A stretch of 10,419 nt of DNA from Actinomycetes bacterium (lineage in GTDB: Bacteria; Actinomycetota; Actinomycetes; Actinomycetales; Demequinaceae), in contig JAEZXC010000010.1 in assembly GCA_023442845.1 (NCBI GenBank), positions 1 to 10,419 of the forward strand, read 5' to 3'. The notes under the pieces are model-generated. The model worked only from the letters and a program-made list of their open reading frames with translations. It made no database searches and had not been told where the DNA came from. This document shows, one piece after another, positions 5,607 through 10,419 of this stretch. The position numbers and the translations under genes were made by a program. The number at the start of each line of letters is the position of its first letter. Within the stretch, counting starts at the first letter, position 1.

Positions 5607-5610
5607 CCCA

Positions 5611-6357
5611 TCACAACGCTTCCCGCAGGCGAATCTCAATCCCATCCACGTGATCGGCCACCACCTGCGACGAGGCGAGCGCGTCGTGAACCCTGCGCAC
5701 AGCGTCGTCTACTTCGCCACGACCAAGCCCCGGCACGAGCGAGACGATGACGGCGACCTCGGCAGTACGGCCCGGTAGAGCGTCAATACCGCGCACGTGG
5801 GCATCGAGCGGCACCGCGTCGATGATTGCAGCGCGCACGTTGGGGACCACGTCGCCGTTAACCACCGCCGGTTGCCATGGCTGCCCCTGGCCGAGAGCCC
5901 ACACGGCCGGGCGTGGAATCACCACTGAGTCCCGCGATGGATTCACCACAATGACACTCCAGCCCTCCGCAACCGCAGCGAGTGCGGCCCGCGGGCCCTC
6001 TGCAGGAATCGGGCGCGCCTCGGGATTCCACGCAGCCATCGCCTCGACATCAGTGAAGACGGGCAGCGCCGCCCGGCCATCCGGCGTTTGGAGTGCAACG
6101 ACGCCCGTGGACGCCACATGGTCCTGCTCGACGCCATACTTGCCCATCACGCGTTGATCGCCGTGCGCCAACACGGGCACCAAGACGCGCGCGTACGCCA
6201 AAGCGTCGACGACCTCGGATAACGGTGCCCGCGAGGCGGCGAAACGAATGAGCGCTTGGGCGAGACGAGCGTCGGCCGCACCGTCATCGTCCGCGAAGAT
6301 TGACTCGGGGATCTCTTTGAGGGGCTCCCCTGGGGTCTGTCCCGACTCGTCCGTCAT
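5611..6357 (-). CDS. SseB family protein
   Basis: The 248-residue product matches actinobacterial SseB-family proteins. LAQALIRFAASRAPLSEVVD at about 32-51 and YARVLVPVLA form the start of the domain. ALPVFTDVEAMAAWNPEARP (about 97-116) is the most characteristic block, and VIVVNPSRDSVVIPRPAVWA (about 134-153) is its second half. Residues about 165-248 resemble the C-terminal extension seen in actinobacterial members. The molecular role of the family is poorly known; the E. coli name comes from an early link to enhanced serine sensitivity, and this protein should not be confused with the Salmonella type III translocon protein SseB. It follows priA after 40 nt on the same strand, so it is probably the last gene of the his cluster. 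Its 3' end faces the second protease gene. Confidence 0.85.
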   Translation of the reverse strand: MTDESGQTPGEPLKEIPESIFADDDGAADARLAQALIRFAASRAPLSEVVDALAYARVLVPVLAHGDQRVMGKYGVEQDHVASTGVVALQTPDGRAALPVFTDVEAMAAWNPEARPIPAEGPRAALAAVAEGWSVIVVNPSRDSVVIPRPAVWALGQGQPWQPAVVNGDVVPNVRAAIIDAVPLDAHVRGIDALPGRTAEVAVIVSLVPGLGRGEVDDAVRRVHDALASSQVVADHVDGIEIRLREAL

Positions 6358-6397
6358 AGCGCAAGCCTAGGCGCGAGGTGCGACGCGCTCACTGCGC

Positions 6398-7144
6398 TTA
6401 GGACGGGCGGCCCGCGACGTCTAGCGCCTCCGGCAAGGTGAAATTGCCGTTGTACAACGCCTTGCCCACAATCGCGCCCTCGACACCGAGCGGCGTCAGG
6501 CTACGAATTGCCTCAATGTCAGCAAGCGAACTCACCCCACCCGATGCGACCACCGGCGCATTCGTCGCCTCGCACACCTGACGCAGCAGCTCGAGGTTCG
6601 GACCGCTCAGCATGCCGTCCTTGCGCACATCGGTGACGACATAGCGGGAGCAGCCGGCCGCGTCGAGGCGCGCGAGCACCTCCCACAAGTCGCCGCCGTC
6701 CTTGGTCCACCCCCGCGCGGCAAGGGTGGTGCCGCGCACGTCGAGGCCCACGGCAACGCGGTCTCCAAAACGGTCAATGGCCGACGCCGTCCACACCGGG
6801 TCTTCAAGCGCGGCCGTACCGAGGTTCACCCGCGCGCAACCCGTCGCCATCGCCCGCTCAAGCGACGCGTCGTCCCGAATACCGCCACTCATCTCAACCT
6901 TGACATTGCCGCCCACGCGAGCGACGACGTCGGCCAGGAGCTCCGCGTTCGATCCGCGCCCGAAGGCCGCGTCGAGATCAACAAGGTGAATCCACTCCGC
7001 GCCGCCGTTGACCCAGTCGAGAGCGGCCGAAAGCGGGTCGCCGTAGCTGGTCTCAGAACCGGCCTCGCCCTGAGTGAGGCGGACGGCCTGGCCGTCGGCA
7101 ACATCCACGGCGGGCAAGAGCTCGAGGCGGGGAAGGTCGGTCAT
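6398..7144 (-). CDS. priA: Bifunctional HisA/TrpF phosphoribosyl isomerase A
   Basis: PriA catalyses Amadori isomerisation of ProFAR to PRFAR in histidine synthesis and of phosphoribosylanthranilate to CdRP in tryptophan synthesis. The 248-residue (beta-alpha)8 barrel shows the general base D14 in LLPAVDV and general acid D172 in VTDVRKDG. The phosphate-binding loops are EMSGGIRDD at 84-92, ASGGVSSL at 200-207 and GAIVGKALYNG at 223-233. ARGWTKDGGDLW at 143-154 carries the Arg-Trp pair that marks actinobacterial PriA rather than plain HisA. Dual activity is inferred from that motif and from the phylum; no trpF is seen in this window, which covers little of the genome. The gene lies 50 nt after hisH with a modest Shine-Dalgarno. 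Confidence 0.95.
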   Translation of the reverse strand: MTDLPRLELLPAVDVADGQAVRLTQGEAGSETSYGDPLSAALDWVNGGAEWIHLVDLDAAFGRGSNAELLADVVARVGGNVKVEMSGGIRDDASLERAMATGCARVNLGTAALEDPVWTASAIDRFGDRVAVGLDVRGTTLAARGWTKDGGDLWEVLARLDAAGCSRYVVTDVRKDGMLSGPNLELLRQVCEATNAPVVASGGVSSLADIEAIRSLTPLGVEGAIVGKALYNGNFTLPEALDVAGRPS

Positions 7145-7194
7145 GATCTCGCTTTCTTCGTCTTTGGCGGGACCAGGCTACCCCGGTCGCCAGC

Positions 7195-7848
7195 CTACGA
7201 AAGCGTCGTCACCCAGTTCCGCAAGAGGTGCAGCCCCGCCTCTCCCGACTTTTCGGGGTGGAACTGTGTCGCGGTCAACGGACCATTTTCGACGGCCGCA
7301 ACAAAACGGTCGGTCTGGTGCGCGTTTCCGGCGAGCGCCCACGTGACAAGCGGCGGGGCGAAACGACCCGTTGGTTCCGTGTCGCCGAGCGGAAAAGTGC
7401 GCACCCCGTACGAGTGGACAAAGTAGAAGCGCTCGTTCTCGACTCCGGCAAAGAGCGTGCTTCCCGCCGCGACCTCGACCTCCGCCCACCCCATGTTCGG
7501 CACAATGGGCGCCTGCAACGGCTCAACCACGCCGGGCCACTGATCGAGACCGACGCTTTCCACGCCGTGCTCAACACCGCGTTCAAACATCACCTGCATG
7601 CCAACGCAAATGCCGAGCACCGGGCGCCCACCCGCAAGGCGACGGCCCACGATGATGTCGCCCCGCACGGCGCGCAGGCCCTCCATGCAGGCGGCGAAAG
7701 CGCCGACGCCTGGCACGAGGAGTCCATCCGCGTTCTCGGCCGTGTCGCGATCCGCCGTCAGCGTGACGTCTGCTCCCACATGCTCGAGCGCCCGCACCGC
7801 CGAACGGACGTTACCGAAGCCGTAATCGAGGACGGTGACGCGAGGCAT
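7195..7848 (-). CDS. hisH: Imidazole glycerol phosphate synthase, glutaminase subunit
   Basis: HisH hydrolyses glutamine and channels ammonia to HisF, which makes imidazole glycerol phosphate and AICAR from PRFAR. The 217-residue protein is a class I glutamine amidotransferase. LDYGFGNVRS at 7-16 and LVPGVGAF at 44-51 are family signatures. The nucleophile C81 lies in GICVGMQ, and H197 and E199 in QFHPEKS complete the triad. VPNMGWAEVE at 116-125 and FYFVHSYGV at 141-149 line the HisF interface in known structures. hisF is not in the window and should be elsewhere. The ATG follows the unknown gene by 20 nt with AGGA upstream. Confidence 0.97.
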   Translation of the reverse strand: MPRVTVLDYGFGNVRSAVRALEHVGADVTLTADRDTAENADGLLVPGVGAFAACMEGLRAVRGDIIVGRRLAGGRPVLGICVGMQVMFERGVEHGVESVGLDQWPGVVEPLQAPIVPNMGWAEVEVAAGSTLFAGVENERFYFVHSYGVRTFPLGDTEPTGRFAPPLVTWALAGNAHQTDRFVAAVENGPLTATQFHPEKSGEAGLHLLRNWVTTLS

Positions 7849-7868
7849 GGGGAAATCCTAATGCCGGG

Positions 7869-8360
7869 TCAGGACTGGGCCTTCTTCGCCTTCCGTGCCA
7901 GCTTGCGCAACTCGCGGAATGCCTTGAAGCGGCTCATCCGCGCAGTGAAGACCTTGTCCGGGTGCGTCTGTGCCAACTGCTCGATGGTCTGACTACCCGA
8001 CATCAACGTCGTCACCACGCCCGGCGCTTCGTTGAGCGCCAGGCCTGGCGGCAGCGATTCGCCTTTGCGTCCTGCCTGGTAACGCCACACACTCACCTGA
8101 CCGTCGCGTCGTTCCAATGCGAGCAGAGGGTGTTCCTGAGCGAAGCCGGATACCGCAGCGGCGAGGTTCTCAACTGTGCCTGGGGAAGCGTCGTCGAGCA
8201 CCGCCATCGCCCCCGCCGACGTCTCAATTACTTGGCCGCGCGTGCCGTTCAGCGCGCATAGTGCGGCCAAGACACGGCCGCTTGGGATGGGCGTGAGGAT
8301 CGCGGCGATCGCGTCCTGGCCCGGGGTCACTGCGTCCGACGCTGGGGTCGCGTCATTCAC
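7869..8360 (-). CDS. Unknown protein encoded between hisB and hisH
   Basis: I do not recognise a family. The 163-residue protein has no signal peptide or membrane segment, so it should be cytoplasmic. It has an Ala-rich N-terminal region, a central part with alternating hydrophobics (GQVIETSAGAMAVLDD at 42-57, GQVSVWRYQAGRKG at 86-99), and a strongly basic, helical C-terminus (FRELRKLARKAKKAQS, residues 148-163) that might bind nucleic acid or a membrane surface. The start is GTG at 8360-8358, overlapping the hisB stop by 4 nt (GTGA); an ATG just inside is out of frame. Tight packing inside the his cluster suggests coexpression with histidine synthesis. I recall unannotated genes at this position in related Micrococcales, but cannot verify homology. 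Function unknown. Confidence 0.75.
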   Translation of the reverse strand: MNDATPASDAVTPGQDAIAAILTPIPSGRVLAALCALNGTRGQVIETSAGAMAVLDDASPGTVENLAAAVSGFAQEHPLLALERRDGQVSVWRYQAGRKGESLPPGLALNEAPGVVTTLMSGSQTIEQLAQTHPDKVFTARMSRFKAFRELRKLARKAKKAQS

Positions 8361-8968
8361 AGCGCGCCCTTGGTGGACGGGATTCCCTCCACGCGAGAGT
8401 CAGGCGCAACGGCCGCACGAAGTGCGCGCGCGAGCGCCTTGAACTGGGACTCAACAATGTGGTGCGGGTCGCGGCCGGCGAGCACGCGCATGTGAATACA
8501 GATGCCGGCGTGGTGCGCGATCGACTCGAGCACGTGCGCCGTGAGCGAGCCAGCGTAGTTACCGCCGATGAGGTGCGTTGCTTGACCCGCAGGTTCACCG
8601 GTGTGGACGCAGTACGGGCGACCCGAGACGTCAACGACGCACTGCGCGAGCGACTCATCAAGCGGCACGAGTGCGTCGCCAAAGCGGGAAATTCCCGCCT
8701 TGTCGCCGAGCGCCTGCTTGAGAGCTTCGCCAATGCAAATCGCAACGTCTTCGACCGTGTGATGCGAGTCAATGTGGACATCGCCCGTGGCCCGCACGGT
8801 GAGGTTCATGAGGCTGTGCTTGCCAAGCGCCGTCAGCATGTGGTCGTAGAACGGCACGCCGGTGCTGACGTCCGTGCGGCCAGTGCCATCGAGATCGAGC
8901 TCGACGAGCACGCTCGATTCGCTCGTGCTTCGCTCAATACGGCCTGTACGGCCGGTGGTCTTGGTCAT
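8357..8968 (-). CDS. hisB: Imidazoleglycerol-phosphate dehydratase
   Basis: HisB dehydrates imidazole glycerol phosphate to imidazole acetol phosphate, using manganese in a large homo-oligomer. The 203-residue protein is the monofunctional form, without the histidinol-phosphatase domain fused in enterobacteria. Metal-binding motifs are complete: FYDHML at 40-45, DSHHTVED at 67-74, and HHIVESQFKALARAL at 169-183. AHHAGICIHMRVLAG at 151-165 and the C-terminal SRVEGIPSTKGAL are standard. Its ATG overlaps the hisC stop by 4 nt (ATGA), with GGAGGTG upstream as ribosome-binding site. Confidence 0.98.
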   Translation of the reverse strand: MTKTTGRTGRIERSTSESSVLVELDLDGTGRTDVSTGVPFYDHMLTALGKHSLMNLTVRATGDVHIDSHHTVEDVAICIGEALKQALGDKAGISRFGDALVPLDESLAQCVVDVSGRPYCVHTGEPAGQATHLIGGNYAGSLTAHVLESIAHHAGICIHMRVLAGRDPHHIVESQFKALARALRAAVAPDSRVEGIPSTKGAL

Positions 8969-10059
8969 GAGGTCACCTCCAGGAGGGCGTTACGGAACAT
9001 GGCCATCTCGCGAGCCGTGCCGATCGTGACGCGCATGAAGCCTTCGGGCCCGGTCACGCGAATGAGCACACCGCGTTCAAGCAACTCAGAGAAGATCCTC
9101 TCGCGATCCGCGAAAGAACCAAAAAGCACAAAATTGGCGTCGGTATCGGCCACCGTGTAGCCCTGCGCACGAAGCCAGTCCACCGTGTCATCCCGCTCGG
9201 CGCGGATCTCATCTACCTGCGCTTGAAGCTCACGGTGGTGCGCGAGTGCGGCCCGCGCCGCAGCCTGCGTAATGGCGCTCAAGTGGTACGGCAAACGCAC
9301 AATGCGGAGCACATCGATAACTTCACGACTTGCCGCCAAGTAGCCGAGGCGACCACCCGCGAGCGCAAATGCCTTAGACATCGTGCGCGACACCGCGAGG
9401 TGCGGGGTCTCGGGCAACAACGTCGCCGCACTTGGCACTCCCCAGCGGCGGAACTCGGCATACGCCTCATCGACGACAAGAATCGAGCCTTCATCGACGT
9501 GCGCGCACGCGTCCGCAAGGCGGCGCACCTCGTCGAGCGAAAGGGCCGTGCCCGTCGGGTTGTTGGGGCTTGCAACGATGACGAGCGACGGCTTGCGCTC
9601 CGCAATCGCCTCAACGGCAGCGTCGATGTCGATGCGGAAGTCATCGCGACGCGGCAACGTCACGTAATCCGTGAGGGTGTCACGCGCGTATTCGGGGTAC
9701 ATCGAGTACGTGGGCGCAAAGCTCAACGTGGTCCGGCCAGGGCCGCCAAAAGCCTGGTGGAGGTGAAGCATCACCTCGTTCGAACCGTTCGCAGCCCAAA
9801 TGTTGTGCGGCTCGAGGAAGTCGACGTGGCTCTCCACCCCGAGGTAGTGAGCAAGGTCCACTCGCAGTGCCAGAAAATCGCGGTCAGGGTAGCGATTGAG
9901 CCCCTCCGCTGCCTTGCGCACGGCAGACGCGATCGCGTCGACTACTGCCGACGGCGGCGCATATGGGTTCTCATTGACGTTCAGCCGCGCGGGGACCTCC
10001 TCTTGAGGTGCGCCGTACGGCGAAAGGCCCCGGAGCTCAGGGCGAATGGGCAGCGTCAT
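8965..10059 (-). CDS. hisC: Histidinol-phosphate aminotransferase
   Basis: HisC transfers an amino group from glutamate to imidazole acetol phosphate, giving histidinol phosphate, with pyridoxal phosphate as cofactor. The 364-residue protein has a fold type I aminotransferase pattern: LNVNENPYAPP at 26-36, WAANGSNEVM at 88-97, ASPNNPTGTAL at 163-173, and VDEAYAEF at 196-203. The PLP lysine is K229 in SRTMSKAFALAGGRLGY, with R237 for phosphate binding. NEVMLHLHQAFGGPGR is the usual HisC loop. The start overlaps the hisD stop by 4 nt. Length and motifs argue against aromatic or broad-range aminotransferases, although side activity is possible. Confidence 0.97.
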   Translation of the reverse strand: MTLPIRPELRGLSPYGAPQEEVPARLNVNENPYAPPSAVVDAIASAVRKAAEGLNRYPDRDFLALRVDLAHYLGVESHVDFLEPHNIWAANGSNEVMLHLHQAFGGPGRTTLSFAPTYSMYPEYARDTLTDYVTLPRRDDFRIDIDAAVEAIAERKPSLVIVASPNNPTGTALSLDEVRRLADACAHVDEGSILVVDEAYAEFRRWGVPSAATLLPETPHLAVSRTMSKAFALAGGRLGYLAASREVIDVLRIVRLPYHLSAITQAAARAALAHHRELQAQVDEIRAERDDTVDWLRAQGYTVADTDANFVLFGSFADRERIFSELLERGVLIRVTGPEGFMRVTIGTAREMAMFRNALLEVTS

Positions 10060-10419
10060 GCCCGAAGTCTAGTGGCGAGGCTGCTGTCCCCCAGGCGCGC
10101 AGAAATGGCCTCGCCGTGCGCCGGGAGATCCTCCGCGTTCGCCAAAGCGACGGCGTGCGGACCCACCTCAGCCAAAGCGTCGGCGTCATACTCCACGATC
10201 GACACGGCGCGCAGAAAACTCGTCACGCCCAGCCCAGATGCAAAGCGAGACGTACCGCCCGTGGGCAGCACATGGTTTGAACCCGCGATGTAGTCACCGA
10301 GCGGGACCGGGCTGTAGGGGCCAACAAAGATGGCGCCCGCGTTACGAATACGGGTCGCCACGTCTGCGGCATCCCGGGTGTGAATCTCGAGGTGCTCGGC
10401 ACCATACGCGTCCGCCACC
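10056..10419 (-). CDS. hisD: Histidinol dehydrogenase, C-terminal part
   Basis: Only the last 120 or so residues are in the window; the 5' part lies beyond the right edge. HisD oxidises histidinol to histidine in two NAD-dependent steps and binds zinc. The visible part has AEHLEI, matching the catalytic Glu-His (E326-H327 of the E. coli enzyme). It continues with RNAGAIFVGPYSPVPLGDYI and AGSNHVLPTGG, which hold the zinc-ligand Asp, and with PAHGEAISAR near the end, holding the C-terminal His ligand. The gene is complete at its 3' end and overlaps hisC by 4 nt (ATGA). The Met near the window edge is internal, not the start. Confidence 0.96.
   Translation of the reverse strand, partial: VADAYGAEHLEIHTRDAADVATRIRNAGAIFVGPYSPVPLGDYIAGSNHVLPTGGTSRFASGLGVTSFLRAVSIVEYDADALAEVGPHAVALANAEDLPAHGEAISARLGDSSLATRLRA

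Noticed and set aside
7228..7992. Plus-strand open frame opposite hisH and the small unknown gene
   Set aside because: Antisense shadow of hisH with no recognisable motif and no ribosome-binding site.
9223..10293. Long plus-strand open frame opposite hisC and hisD
   Set aside because: It is antisense to two well-supported genes, Arg-rich, and has no domain; third-position GC bias explains its openness.
1..10419. CRISPR arrays, tRNA or rRNA genes, insertion sequences
   Set aside because: I saw no regularly spaced repeats, no cloverleaf-like segments, no transposase motifs and no terminal inverted repeats.

Overview
The window is GC-rich bacterial chromosome and reads as an actinobacterium, probably in or near the Micrococcales. 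The evidence is a PriA-type HisA/TrpF enzyme, an infC-rpmI-rplT cluster whose IF-3 has a Lys/Glu/Ala-rich C-terminal tail, a DUF1844 gene divergent from infC, and an SseB-family gene next to the his genes. Genus-level placement is inference.

Layout. (1) 66-2241, minus strand: infC (starting on the rare codon ATC), rpmI, rplT, then a TsnR/SpoU-type rRNA methyltransferase. The infC leader (about 2242-2440) carries tandem hairpins. One is a strong intrinsic terminator about 40 nt before the infC start, which looks like a transcription attenuator. (2) 2452-5606, plus strand, divergent from infC: a DUF1844 gene, then two tandem copies of a two-gene module. Each module encodes a single-pass membrane protein with an extracytoplasmic coiled coil and a Cys pair, followed by a lipoprotein of the trypsin-like serine protease fold with an intact His-Asp-Ser triad. 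Genes overlap by 4 nt in the first module and 1 nt in the second. (3) 5611-10419, minus strand, convergent with region 2: histidine biosynthesis genes in transcription order hisD (partial, running off the window), hisC, hisB, a small unknown gene, hisH, priA, then an sseB-like gene.

Regions 1 and 3 are housekeeping. Region 1 makes initiation factor 3, two 50S proteins and an rRNA modification enzyme. Region 3 converts imidazole glycerol phosphate precursors to histidine, with PriA also serving tryptophan synthesis. The accessory part is the duplicated coiled-coil/protease cassette in region 2. I do not recognise it as a named system. Both partners should lie on the outer face of the membrane, so they may form a protease and dedicated membrane partner, duplicated and diverged. 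That function is inference; the pairing, the homology between copies and the catalytic residues are visible in the sequence.
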